Shown one piece after another: positions 44,031-52,788 of a stretch of 64,000 bases of DNA. Both the position numbers and the translations under genes were made by a program. Under the pieces are notes generated by a model, which saw only the letters and a program-made list of their open reading frames with translations, searched no databases and was not told where the DNA came from. Origin of the DNA: an uncultured Pelagibacteraceae bacterium (GTDB lineage: Bacteria; Pseudomonadota; Alphaproteobacteria; Pelagibacterales; Pelagibacteraceae); contig CACPQM010000003.1 in the NCBI GenBank assembly GCA_902636075.1, positions 62,001 through 126,000 of the forward strand, read 5' to 3'. Position 1 is the first letter of the stretch. Every line of letters starts with the position of its first letter.

Positions 44031-44792
44031 TTAAGTGATACCAGCGTCTATAATAAAGTTTTGTTTCGTACATCCTGACGATACATCAGATGAAAGATGA
44101 ACAACTAAACTTGCCACATCATCAGGTTTAAGCTGTCTCTTCAAGCACTGTTTATCAAGAATAAATTTTTTATACTTTGGAGTTAGCCAATGCTTTATTT
44201 GTCTCTCAGTAGCAATTGATCCAGGAGTAACTGAGTTACATCTAATATTATATTTACCAAATTCTCTCGCAAAAGATCTAGTCAGACCAATAACAGCAGA
44301 CTTTGCTGTCTCGTAAGCAACTTTATCACCCTCACCCAACATCCATGAAACTGAACTTAAATTTACGATAGCTCCACCTTTATTTTTAATCATTCCTTTT
44401 AAAACTGCTTTAATTGTAAAGAAAAAATGTTTTAAATTCACATCCATTCTATTATTCCAATATTTTTCATCTACTTGATCTGTGGAGTGTCTGTCATCAT
44501 TAGCAGCATTATTTATTAAAATATCGATAGGACCTTTTGATTTAATTATTTTTTGAATGATAGTTTGTAATTTTTTAATATTAATAAGATTACATTCAAT
44601 AAAATGAGGTACTTTAAGACCTTTTTTTTTAAGATCTTTAATTAATTTATTTGAGTCTTTCTTATTGATATCAACAAAATAAACATCACATTCCTGTTCA
44701 CAAAAATGTTCAACTATTGAAGCTCCAATTCCTGATCCACCTCCAGTAATAAAAACTTTTTTGTTTTTTAAGTCAAAATATTTTACTTTCAT
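44031..44792 (-). CDS. Short-chain dehydrogenase of the ABC sugar operon
   Basis: 253 residues, classical SDR: TGGGSGIGASIV, NNAANDD, NLSSVSW and YETAK (Tyr and Lys of the catalytic tetrad). VDINKKD after strand 2 indicates NAD preference. SVTPGSIATERQ lies in the substrate loop. It starts immediately after the ATPase stop and 11 bp before the Gfo/Idh gene. A sugar dehydrogenase, for example for galactose or fucose-type sugars, is likely. Confidence 0.87.
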   Translation of the reverse strand: MKVKYFDLKNKKVFITGGGSGIGASIVEHFCEQECDVYFVDINKKDSNKLIKDLKKKGLKVPHFIECNLINIKKLQTIIQKIIKSKGPIDILINNAANDDRHSTDQVDEKYWNNRMDVNLKHFFFTIKAVLKGMIKNKGGAIVNLSSVSWMLGEGDKVAYETAKSAVIGLTRSFAREFGKYNIRCNSVTPGSIATERQIKHWLTPKYKKFILDKQCLKRQLKPDDVASLVVHLSSDVSSGCTKQNFIIDAGIT

Positions 44793-45887
44793 TTAAATTC
44801 TCTCCTCTGTTTTAGCATCAAACAATGAAATTTGAGTTAAATCAAAAAATAATTTTGTATTTTTTGATAGATCTATTTTTACTGTTGATGGAAACTTAGC
44901 TAACACCTCTTGATTTTCAAAATTAAAGGTCATTATCTGTTCATGTCCGATATATTCACTTAAATCTGCTCTTAAATTAATCTCAAAATCCTCTTCATTA
45001 GATTTTTTAAAAAATATATGTTCTGGTCTTATTCCAAAAAAAACCTCTTTATTATCTAAATTAGATTTTTCTTTGAAATCATATCCATTTATCGGTATTT
45101 CAATATTTGATCCATGGGTAACGAATGAAACTTTATTTGAACTCTCTTTTAGATTACCTTTTATTAAATTCATTGATGGAGAGCCTATGAAGTCTGCCAC
45201 AAAAGTATTACTAGGTTTATTATAAATATTTTCAGGTGTATCATTTTGCTGAATTACCCCATGATTCATAATTGCAATATTTGTACCTAAACTCATAGCT
45301 TCTGTTTGATCGTGCGTTACATAAACTACTGTTGTTTTAAGTTGCTGATGAAGTTTTTTAATTTCCCGTCTCATCTCAACTCTTAACTTTGCATCTAAAT
45401 TTGATAAAGGTTCGTCGAATAAAAATATTCTTGGTTCTCTAACTAGTGCTCTTCCTATTGCAACACGCTGTCTTTGTCCGCCTGATAATTGTGATGGCTT
45501 TCTCTCTAACAAAGCATCTACTTGTAAAAATTTTGATACTTTTTCTAATTGTTCTTCTATTTTCTCTTTTGAAACTTTAGCTTGTTTAAGACCAAAGATC
45601 ATATTTTCACGCACATTCATTGATGGGTACAAAGCATAAGATTGAAATACCATTGCAATATTTCTGTCTTTTGGCTCTACTTTACTTACATTGTAATCAT
45701 CTATGTGAACATTTCCCTCATTAATAGTTTCTAATCCTGCAATAATATTTAATAGTGTAGATTTTCCACATCCAGAAGGACCTAAAAGAACTAAGAAATT
45801 ACCTTCATCTATCTCTAAATTAATTTTCCTTAAAACCTCAGTTGATCCAAAGTTCTTTGATAATTCTTCAATTTTTAATGTTTTCAT
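44793..45887 (-). CDS. Sugar ABC transporter ATPase, MalK/UgpC type
   Basis: 364 residues. Walker A GPSGCGKST, signature LSGGQRQRVAIGRALV, Walker B IFLFDEPLSNLDAKLR and switch His in VYVTHDQTEAM. The C-terminal 130 residues form the regulatory OB-fold (TOBE) domain with GIRPEHIFFK. It drives the MalFG-type permeases directly upstream. Such ATPases can serve several transporters, so it might also energise the sugar importer at 2-2601, which lacks its own here. Confidence 0.93.
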   Translation of the reverse strand: MKTLKIEELSKNFGSTEVLRKINLEIDEGNFLVLLGPSGCGKSTLLNIIAGLETINEGNVHIDDYNVSKVEPKDRNIAMVFQSYALYPSMNVRENMIFGLKQAKVSKEKIEEQLEKVSKFLQVDALLERKPSQLSGGQRQRVAIGRALVREPRIFLFDEPLSNLDAKLRVEMRREIKKLHQQLKTTVVYVTHDQTEAMSLGTNIAIMNHGVIQQNDTPENIYNKPSNTFVADFIGSPSMNLIKGNLKESSNKVSFVTHGSNIEIPINGYDFKEKSNLDNKEVFFGIRPEHIFFKKSNEEDFEINLRADLSEYIGHEQIMTFNFENQEVLAKFPSTVKIDLSKNTKLFFDLTQISLFDAKTEERI

Positions 45888-45889
45888 TT

Positions 45890-46792
45890 TTAACCTTTTA
45901 CTGCTCCTGAAGTTAATCCTCTAATAAAATATTTACCTGCTAAGACATATACAATAAGTGTTGGAATTCCTGCAATAATAGCAGATGCCATATCTACATT
46001 ATATTCTTTAACACTAGTGCTTGATAAAACCATATTGTTTAAAGCAACTTGTATTGGAGCTGCCTCTCCAAATGAAAATGTTGAGCCAAACAAAAAGTCG
46101 TTCCAAATTTGTGTGAATTGCCAGATAATTGTTACTACTATAATTGGAGTTGATACCGGAAGTAAAATTTTAAAAAATATTTTAAAAAATCCTGCTCCAT
46201 CTATTCTAGCAGCTTTTACTAATTCAGAAGGAATAGAAACATAAAAATTTCTAAAAAATAAAGTTGTAAATGGAATTCCATAAACTGTATGGACCAAAAC
46301 AAGTCCAATTACAGAATTAGATATTCCTAGAACTCCAAGAGTTCTAGCCATTGGTAATAAGATTGCTTGATAAGGAATAAAACATCCAAATAATAGGAAA
46401 AGGAAAACCCATTTGTCTCCCTTAAACCTCCATTTTGTTAAAACATATCCAGCCATCGCACCAATAAAAGTAGAAAAAAATACTGCTGGAACAACCATTT
46501 TTATTGAATTCCAAAAATATGGTTTTAAAAAAGTATCACCTGCACCATATCCTCTACCTCCCCATGCAACTAACCATGAGTCAAAATTTAATCCACTTGG
46601 CCAAGTTAGAAGTGTTCCCTGTCGGATTTCTTCCATTGTTTTTAATGAAGTAACAACCATCACATACAATGGAAAAATAAAATAAAAAGCAAAAACAACT
46701 AAAACAAAATATAAAAACCATCTAAGAAACAAATTTGTATACTTAGACTTTTGTTCAAGCTGTTTATATGAAGAGTGTATTTTATCTTGCAT
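45890..46792 (-). CDS. Sugar ABC transporter permease, MalG type
   Basis: 300 residues, six helices. The EAA loop ELVKAARIDGAGFFKIFFKI lies near residues 190-210, and the ending RGLTSGAVKG is typical of MalG proteins. It overlaps the MalF-type gene by 11 bp and precedes the ATPase by 2 bp. Confidence 0.92.
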   Translation of the reverse strand: MQDKIHSSYKQLEQKSKYTNLFLRWFLYFVLVVFAFYFIFPLYVMVVTSLKTMEEIRQGTLLTWPSGLNFDSWLVAWGGRGYGAGDTFLKPYFWNSIKMVVPAVFFSTFIGAMAGYVLTKWRFKGDKWVFLFLLFGCFIPYQAILLPMARTLGVLGISNSVIGLVLVHTVYGIPFTTLFFRNFYVSIPSELVKAARIDGAGFFKIFFKILLPVSTPIIVVTIIWQFTQIWNDFLFGSTFSFGEAAPIQVALNNMVLSSTSVKEYNVDMASAIIAGIPTLIVYVLAGKYFIRGLTSGAVKG

Positions 46793-47657
46793 TTTCTCTC
46801 CTAAGTTCAGAATATAAATAAGGTATAATCACAGCCGCTACTGCCATAAACATCATCATCGCACTTGCTGCTGACAAGCCAACTTGACTTTTGTGGAATG
46901 CAGTTTGTGTCATATATAGTGCAGGCATAGTTGTAGATATACCTGGACCACCTTGGGTTAACGCAACTATAAGATCATAACTTTTAATTGAAATATGAAC
47001 TAAAATTACAAAGCTTGTAAAAAAAACTGGTCTCATCATTGGAAGTAGAATTTTCCAATAAACTGTAAATAAATTTGCACCATCTATTTTAGCTGCTTTA
47101 ACGATTTCATCTTCAACTGATCTCAAACCAGCTAAAAATAACGCCATCACAAATCCAGCAGATTGCCAGACACCTGCAATGACAATAGTGTAGATGGCCA
47201 TTTCTCGATTGACCAACCAATCAAACGTAAAGTTTTCAAATCCCCAATCGATAAACATTTTTTGGATGCCAAGGGTCGGGTTTAAAATCCATTTCCATGC
47301 TGTTCCAGTGACTATGAAAGACAAAGCCATGGGATATAAATAAATAGTTCTTAGAACACCCTCTGCCCTAATTTTTTGATCTAGAAATATTGCAAGAATA
47401 ATTCCAATCACAACACAAAAAATCAAGAATAACGCTGTGAAAATAAGAAGATTATCAACTGCAATAAGCCATTTTCTAGAACCCCAAAGTTTAATATATT
47501 GACCTACTCCCCAAAGTTCATACTTGGGTAAGATTTTAGAATTCGTAAAAGATATATATAAGGTCCAAAGAACAAAACCATAAACAAACCAACCAATTAA
47601 TCCAACAGCTGGAGCCATTACGATTTTTGGTAGGTTTTTTTCTAACCACTTGAACAT
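46782..47657 (-). CDS. Sugar ABC transporter permease, MalF type
   Basis: 291 residues, six helices. Its EAA loop reads EIVKAAKIDGANLFTVYWKI near residues 185-205. GGPGISTTMPALYM in the last loop is typical of sugar permeases. It follows the binding-protein gene after a spacer with a strong terminator-like hairpin and precedes the MalG gene with an 11-bp overlap. Confidence 0.92.
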   Translation of the reverse strand: MFKWLEKNLPKIVMAPAVGLIGWFVYGFVLWTLYISFTNSKILPKYELWGVGQYIKLWGSRKWLIAVDNLLIFTALFLIFCVVIGIILAIFLDQKIRAEGVLRTIYLYPMALSFIVTGTAWKWILNPTLGIQKMFIDWGFENFTFDWLVNREMAIYTIVIAGVWQSAGFVMALFLAGLRSVEDEIVKAAKIDGANLFTVYWKILLPMMRPVFFTSFVILVHISIKSYDLIVALTQGGPGISTTMPALYMTQTAFHKSQVGLSAASAMMMFMAVAAVIIPYLYSELRRENAR

Positions 47658-47689
47658 TATAAATATTTTCTAATTTTGATTAAAAAAAA

Positions 47690-47716
47690 AAGGCCACCTA
47701 AGAATTAGGTGGCCTT
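47690..47716 (-). terminator. Intrinsic terminator/attenuator after the sugar-binding protein gene
   Basis: A 12-bp stem (AAGGCCACCTAA 47690-47701 with TTAGGTGGCCTT 47705-47716, 3-base loop) is followed on the minus strand by about ten consecutive T (47691-47682). This is a textbook Rho-independent terminator inside an operon, 12 bp after the binding-protein stop. It should end most transcripts and let a fraction continue into the permeases. Confidence 0.85.
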
Positions 47717-47728
47717 AATTTTTGTATT

Positions 47729-48985
47729 TTACATGTTATCTAAAACTGAATCAGCCAAAGCGTTTGCTGCATCAACAGAAGACATGTCAGAATTAAAGTG
47801 TTCTGTGATCACATCTTGTAAAGCAGCCTTCATAGTATTACCTTGAGCCATTCCATGAGCAAAACTCGGAACTAATCCACCGCCTGAACCTGCAGTTTTG
47901 ATGTCAGAATTCGAAGTTTTTGCACATTTATCAAATTCGTCCATGGAAACATCTAAACGTGCTGGAATTGATCCTTTGTATAGATTGAAAACTTTTTGGA
48001 AGTTTTTACCCATCATTAATTTAGCTAATAACTTTTGACCTTCTTGTTTATCAGGATCACTTGTTTTATAGAATATAAAGCTGTCAACATTGTACAAGTA
48101 ACCATTGTTTGAAGGTGTTGGGGAACAATAGTAATCAACTCCTGGAACTTTTCCAGCAGCTGTAAATTCACCTTTTGCCCAGTCACCCATAATTTGGAAA
48201 CCTGCTTTTCCTTCAATTACCATTCCAGTTGCAACGTTCCAGTCTCTTCCTGGGCTACCTTCGTCAGTAAAACCTTGAAGTTTTCTCATTTGATCAAAAA
48301 CTTTTACAGTTGTCTCACTTCTTAAACAAGTTTCTTTAAGATCTACATAACAGTTTTTATAATAGTTATTTCCACCAATACCCATAGCTACTGCTTCGAA
48401 TACTGTTGCATCTTGCCAAGCTTGACCACCATGTGCGAAAGGTATTATTCCTGCAGCTTGAAGTTTCTCTGCTGCTGCATTTACCTCATCCCAAGTTGTT
48501 GGAACTGAAATTCCATTAGCATCAAATACTGCTTTGTTAGCCCACATCCAATCAATTCTATGAATGTTAACTGGTGCAGCACAGTATGGACCACTATTGT
48601 TTTGGCATTTATGAACTGCAGCAATCATTGGATCTAATAATCCATCCCAACCCTCTGATTGAGCTATAGGATCAATGTTGTATGGAGCAACTACTCCCTC
48701 TTGATCATATTCTTGAATTGTTGGTCCTTTAATTTGAGAAGCTGACGGAGGATCTCCTGCAACAATTCTTGCTTTTAAAGCAACATTAGCAGCATCTCCA
48801 CCACCACCTGTTACTGGCATATCTAGCCATTCACCGCCGTTAGCAGCGAAATCATCTTTTAATACCTTAAGAGCAGCAGCTTCACCACCAGATGTCCACC
48901 AATGCAGAACCTCAATTTTTGGTCCAGCAAAAGAAGAAGTGGATGTGAATGCAAATGCTATTAATGCAATTAACATTTTTTTCAT
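47729..48985 (-). CDS. Sugar ABC transporter binding protein (family 1)
   Basis: 418 residues, signal peptide about 1-20 (cleavage after SSFA). The mature start IEVLHWWTSGGEAAALKVL and the segments GDPPSASQIKGPTIQEYD, IPFAHGGQAWQDATVFEAV and GFQIMGDWAKGEF match glucose/mannose-type family-1 binding proteins of proteobacteria. Four Cys (CQNNSGPYC, NCYVDLKETC) suggest two disulfides. It leads the operon; a 14-bp palindrome lies 23 bp upstream of its start. Confidence 0.9.
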   Translation of the reverse strand: MKKMLIALIAFAFTSTSSFAGPKIEVLHWWTSGGEAAALKVLKDDFAANGGEWLDMPVTGGGGDAANVALKARIVAGDPPSASQIKGPTIQEYDQEGVVAPYNIDPIAQSEGWDGLLDPMIAAVHKCQNNSGPYCAAPVNIHRIDWMWANKAVFDANGISVPTTWDEVNAAAEKLQAAGIIPFAHGGQAWQDATVFEAVAMGIGGNNYYKNCYVDLKETCLRSETTVKVFDQMRKLQGFTDEGSPGRDWNVATGMVIEGKAGFQIMGDWAKGEFTAAGKVPGVDYYCSPTPSNNGYLYNVDSFIFYKTSDPDKQEGQKLLAKLMMGKNFQKVFNLYKGSIPARLDVSMDEFDKCAKTSNSDIKTAGSGGGLVPSFAHGMAQGNTMKAALQDVITEHFNSDMSSVDAANALADSVLDNM

Positions 48986-49007
48986 ATATTTCCCTCTATT
49001 TATTAAA

Positions 49008-49021
49008 TTAAGTTAACTTAA
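49008..49021. promoter_or_regulatory. Palindrome upstream of the sugar-binding protein gene
   Basis: TTAAGTTAACTTAA is a perfect 14-bp palindrome 23 bp upstream of the ATG. It could be an operator, but no regulator gene is in the window and AT-rich DNA favours chance palindromes. Confidence 0.3.
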
Positions 49022-49033
49022 AAAAATTAATTA

Positions 49034-49056
49034 TAGATTGATTTGCGAGCAATCTA
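49034..49056 (-). terminator. Stem-loop after the ROK kinase gene
   Basis: TAGATTG (49034-49040) and CAATCTA (49050-49056) form a 7-bp stem with a 9-base loop. On the minus strand a TATAATTAATTTTTTT stretch follows. It probably ends the tctCBA-SDR-ROK transcript before the next operon. The 142-bp gap around it holds nothing else that I can recognise. Confidence 0.5.
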
Positions 49057-49127
49057 CAATAAAAAAAAATACAACTTTTAATTGATTTTTAAAATTTATA
49101 ATTTTTACATTATTTAACTATTTTAGA

Positions 49128-50030
49128 TCAATATAGCGACCTTCTGCCTAGTCTTGCAGCACCTCTTACACCGCTTGCATCACCATATTTAGGTTTGAGT
49201 AATACTCCTTCGTACTCCCTTCCAGTAACAAACTTTCTGATAATAGTTTCTATTTCACTTAAAAAATCGATTTCATTTGACACCCCACCACCAAATACAA
49301 AGCAATCAGGATCAAGAATATTAATTATATTTGCTAAAGACATCGCTAAATTTACTTTAAAATTATCAATTAAATTTTCTGCCTCTAAATCGTGTTTCCT
49401 GAACAAATCAAATATCTGATTTGTCTTTAAATTATTTTTAAACTGTTTATTAAATTTTTTAGCCAAGCTTAAACCTGACATAAAACTCTCAATTTCTCCT
49501 TCTCTTAAATTTGTCGACTGAAAATTTTCTTTTTTCGCTATCATATGTGAAATTTGGTTGTGACCCCATTCACCAGCAACTCCATTTGGTCCAGTGACAA
49601 TTTTTTTATCTATCACTAAACCACCACCCACTCCTGATCCGATTATAATTCCATAAACAATTTTATAATGTTTTCCTGCACCATCCAATGCTTCTGATAA
49701 CGCAAAGCAATTAGCATCATTTTCGCAAAAAACTTCTTTACCTAATTCTTTTCTTAGATCTTTTTGAAATGGTTTTTTTTCTAACCAATAACAATTTGGA
49801 GCATTCTTTACTAGTCCTGTTTGAGGAGAATGAATTCCAGGATGACAAACACCAATCGGTAAATTTTTATTAAATTCTTTTTCTAACTTCTTATTAATTT
49901 CCTTGATAGTTTTGATGATTTGATTGTAATCTTTTGGGCAATCTGTTCTTTCACGATTACTCTCATTACCTTTTTCGTCTAAGACTACACTTTCAATTTT
50001 TGTAGCCCCAACATCAATTCCAATTTGCAT
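49128..50030 (-). CDS. ROK-family sugar kinase lacking the zinc-binding cysteines
   Basis: 300 residues. The ATP motif GIDVGATKIESVVLD, the catalytic-Asp segment ENDANCFALSEA and GSGVGGGLVIDKK are intact. GEWGHNQIS aligns with the start of the ROK zinc motif, but the usual CxCGxxGCxE is absent (that region reads STNLREGEIESFMSG, without Cys). There is no N-terminal HTH, so it is a kinase, not a NagC-type repressor. Fructokinase-like or amino-sugar kinase. It is the last gene after tctCBA and an SDR. Confidence 0.87.
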   Translation of the reverse strand: MQIGIDVGATKIESVVLDEKGNESNRERTDCPKDYNQIIKTIKEINKKLEKEFNKNLPIGVCHPGIHSPQTGLVKNAPNCYWLEKKPFQKDLRKELGKEVFCENDANCFALSEALDGAGKHYKIVYGIIIGSGVGGGLVIDKKIVTGPNGVAGEWGHNQISHMIAKKENFQSTNLREGEIESFMSGLSLAKKFNKQFKNNLKTNQIFDLFRKHDLEAENLIDNFKVNLAMSLANIINILDPDCFVFGGGVSNEIDFLSEIETIIRKFVTGREYEGVLLKPKYGDASGVRGAARLGRRSLY

Positions 50031-50033
50031 AAA

Positions 50034-50783
50034 TTAGTAAGTTGCTCTCCCACCGCTCAAATCAAAGACAGCAGCTGTTGAAAAAGAGTTTTCCTCACTT
50101 GATAACCAAGTAACTAAAGATGCCAACTCATCTACTTTAGCAAATTTATTTCTTGGAATTTTTGATAACATATAATTTATATGCTCTTCTGTCATTTGAT
50201 CAAAAATTCTTGTTTTTGCAGCTGCTGGTGTAACACAATTTACTGCAATATTTTTTAGCGCTAATTCTTTTCCTAATGATTTAGTCAATCCAATCACTCC
50301 TGCTTTTGACGTACTGTAAGCACTAGCATTAGGATTACCTTCTTTTCCAGCAATCGAGGCAATATTTACAATTCTTCCATAATTATTCTTTATCATGTAT
50401 GGGGTTACTGCTTTACAACAATAAAATACTGCATTTAAATTTAAATCTATTACCTTTTTCCAATCCTCAAGTGGGTAATCAACTAATGTAGTATTTTTTC
50501 CTGCAACTCCTGCATTGTTAATAAAAATATCGATTTTTTTGTGTGTTTTTTCAATTTCTGCTAAGTTTTTTTCAATACTTTCATAATTTCCAACATCAAC
50601 AATCTGATATGAGACTTTATCGGAATTAATTTTGCTTATTGCCGTTTTAATCGCAACTTCATCTATATCCCAAATTACTACACTTGCTCCAGATTCTATA
50701 AATCTTTCAGTTATAGCTAATCCAAAACCTTGGGCTCCTCCAGTTACTATTGCATTCCTATTTTTTAAGTCGAAATTAATCAT
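50034..50783 (-). CDS. Short-chain dehydrogenase of the tct operon
   Basis: 249 residues: TGGAQGFGLAI, NNAGVAG, NIASIAGKEG, YSTSK. WDIDEVA after strand 2 indicates NAD. It resembles 2-keto-3-deoxygluconate 5-dehydrogenase or sugar dehydrogenases of the FabG group. It sits 1 bp after the tctA stop, and the ROK kinase follows after 3 bp, so the imported compound is probably oxidised, and a product phosphorylated. Confidence 0.87.
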   Translation of the reverse strand: MINFDLKNRNAIVTGGAQGFGLAITERFIESGASVVIWDIDEVAIKTAISKINSDKVSYQIVDVGNYESIEKNLAEIEKTHKKIDIFINNAGVAGKNTTLVDYPLEDWKKVIDLNLNAVFYCCKAVTPYMIKNNYGRIVNIASIAGKEGNPNASAYSTSKAGVIGLTKSLGKELALKNIAVNCVTPAAAKTRIFDQMTEEHINYMLSKIPRNKFAKVDELASLVTWLSSEENSFSTAAVFDLSGGRATY

Positions 50784-50784
50784 G

Positions 50785-52257
50785 TTAATTTTTTTGTTTT
50801 TTTGATCTTAATAAAGGAAAAGCTAATGCAATTAAAGATAAAATAAAAAATGTTAAAGCAATTGGTCTTGTTAAGAACATGAGCCAATTTCCATCAAATA
50901 TAACTAAAGATTGTCTTAAAGTTCCCTCCACTAATTCTCCTAAAATTAATCCTATAATTACTGGTACAACCGAAAATCTAAATCTTCTCATGAAAAATCC
51001 AAGCACACCAAAAAATAACATAATCCAAACATCAATTATTGACTGACTTAAAGAATAAGTTCCACAAACAGATACAGCAAATATCATAGGCCATAAAATT
51101 TTGTTAGGAACAAGAGTTATTCTTGCAAATAATTTTGCACCAAAAAATCCAAATATAAAAAATAAAACATTTGCTATTAACATGGCCCCAAAAATTCCAT
51201 ATAAAAAGTCTGGCTGTTCTCTAAACAAATCTGGACCAGGCCTAACACCATGAATAATTAAACCAGTTAATATTACTGCCGTTGTAGCACTTCCAGGAAT
51301 TCCTAGAGCTAAAGTTGGAACCATTGCGCCTCCAGTAGCAGCATTATTAGCAGCCTCCGCTCCAGCAATTCCTTCTATTGATCCTTTTCCAAATTCCTCT
51401 GGTTCTTTAGAAAATCTTTTTGCTTCTGAATAACCAATTAAAGATGCGACTGTTCCTCCCTCAGCTGGTAAAACACCAATGAAAGAACCTATGCCGCTTG
51501 ATCTTAGAATTGTTTTCCATGTTTTTTTATAATCATATATAGATGGTAATTTTACTGCTTTTAGTGCAACTCTTTTAAAAACTTGATCGAGCAGTGTAGA
51601 CTGGGTTAACATTTCGCTTATAGCAAATAAGCCTACTACTACAGGAATAAATCCAATACCAACCGAAAGTTCATTAATTCCATAAGTAAATCTATCAATT
51701 GAAGTCATAAAATCTTTTCCAATAGTAGAAATTAAAATTCCAAACGCTCCAGCGATTAAATTTTTAATTGGACTGCCTTCACCAATCGATGCGAGCATTG
51801 TTAAACCAAAAATAGCTAATGCAAAATATTCAGGTTGGCCAAATTCATAGGCAAGTTTAGCTAAAACAGGTGCAAAAAATACCAAAACTATAACACTAAA
51901 AATTCCACCCACTGTACTTGAAACTGTTGCCATACCTAAAGCTCTTCCTGCTTCTCCTTTTTGAGCTAAAGGATAACCATCTAGACAAGTGGCTGCTGCT
52001 GCTGGGGTTCCAGGGGTATTAATTAAAACCGCAGTGATTGCACCACCGTATGTTCCAGCACAATAAATTGATGTTAATAATACTATTGCTGAAAGAGGGT
52101 CTAAAGTCATAGTAAATGGTAAAATTAATGCTCCACCTGTTGTGGGACCTAACCCTGGTAAAACACCTAAAATTAGTCCAAATAAAGTTCCAAAAAGTAA
52201 AACAATTAACAACTTGGAACTAAACAAAGGTGCCATCATTAATAAAAGATTATCCAT
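50785..52257 (-). CDS. tctA: Tripartite tricarboxylate transporter large permease
   Basis: 490 residues with about twelve helices. The TctA repeats are visible: LGVLPGLGPTTGGALILP and IGVLPAEGGTVASLIGYSEA, and the signature GTYGGAITAVLINTPGTPAA. It forms the transport unit with TctB (1-bp gap) and uses the periplasmic TctC protein. The classic substrate is citrate, but the family takes many carboxylates; neighbouring SDR and sugar kinase hint at a sugar-derived acid. Confidence 0.93.
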   Translation of the reverse strand: MDNLLLMMAPLFSSKLLIVLLFGTLFGLILGVLPGLGPTTGGALILPFTMTLDPLSAIVLLTSIYCAGTYGGAITAVLINTPGTPAAAATCLDGYPLAQKGEAGRALGMATVSSTVGGIFSVIVLVFFAPVLAKLAYEFGQPEYFALAIFGLTMLASIGEGSPIKNLIAGAFGILISTIGKDFMTSIDRFTYGINELSVGIGFIPVVVGLFAISEMLTQSTLLDQVFKRVALKAVKLPSIYDYKKTWKTILRSSGIGSFIGVLPAEGGTVASLIGYSEAKRFSKEPEEFGKGSIEGIAGAEAANNAATGGAMVPTLALGIPGSATTAVILTGLIIHGVRPGPDLFREQPDFLYGIFGAMLIANVLFFIFGFFGAKLFARITLVPNKILWPMIFAVSVCGTYSLSQSIIDVWIMLFFGVLGFFMRRFRFSVVPVIIGLILGELVEGTLRQSLVIFDGNWLMFLTRPIALTFFILSLIALAFPLLRSKKQKN

Positions 52258-52258
52258 A

Positions 52259-52765
52259 CTAGTAATAATAAAGGTTTGTAATTATCCCTGGAGGAAATCT
52301 AAGGCCCAGTATCATTTCGAAAAATATAAAAACTATTAGTGGAAATATAATTCCAACTAGTAGTAAATAAAAAACTCTCTTTTCACCCCAATTGTAAGAA
52401 ACAAATATTGAAAGTACTGAAATAGCTAAGAAAAAATCTAATATTTTAGAGATTATAACAAATAAAATAAAACTTAAGATTGTTAAAAAAAATGGTTTTG
52501 GAAGTTTTTTTTCTTTTTTCCACGGATTTTTGAATGATATATAATAAACAATTGTTGTTAAAAACATTATCAATATTAACAATCCTTTTGGGAACGTTGC
52601 TGGCTGAATGCCTCTGTTTAAAATTGGTGGGACCTTATCAAAGGTAAAAGTAGAAATTAATAATATTGTAGAAAAAAAAATTATTACAAAAAATACTTTA
52701 AATTCATCTTTAAAAAAAAAGGGCAAACTTTTGTTTGCCCTTTTTTTATTTTGTACATTATTCAT
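52259..52765 (-). CDS. tctB: Tripartite tricarboxylate transporter small permease
   Basis: 168 residues with four hydrophobic helices, typical of TctB: RGIQPATFPKGLLILI after helix 1 and the ending FEMILGLRFPPGI. The ATG at 52765 lies 23 bp after the tctC stop, with a weak AAGAAAG upstream. Codons 7 to 17 (KKRANKSLPFF) are encoded by a 15-bp perfect hairpin with a T-run, so a terminator is built into the coding sequence. No better start lies downstream of it; a TTG (Leu13) falls within the hairpin. Confidence 0.85.
   Translation of the reverse strand: MNNVQNKKRANKSLPFFFKDEFKVFFVIIFFSTILLISTFTFDKVPPILNRGIQPATFPKGLLILIMFLTTIVYYISFKNPWKKEKKLPKPFFLTILSFILFVIISKILDFFLAISVLSIFVSYNWGEKRVFYLLLVGIIFPLIVFIFFEMILGLRFPPGIITNLYYY
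52714..52747 (-). terminator. Intrinsic terminator embedded in the first codons of tctB
   Basis: GGGCAAAC (52721-52728) and GTTTGCCC (52733-52740), extended by seven A-T pairs on each side, give a 15-bp perfect stem with a 4-base loop. On the minus strand the stem ends in an unbroken T-run (down to about 52712). It has every mark of an intrinsic terminator for tctC but lies within the tctB reading frame. Translating ribosomes could keep it open. Confidence 0.82.
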
Positions 52766-52788
52766 AAAAAAAATGTACTTTCTTATGA

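Noticed and set aside
48986-49127. tRNA or small RNA in the largest intergenic gap
   Set aside because: No cloverleaf or TTCRA-type arm; only a 7-bp stem-loop and a palindrome.
49128-50030. ROK protein as a transcriptional repressor
   Set aside because: It begins directly with the ATP-binding motif and has no N-terminal helix-turn-helix.
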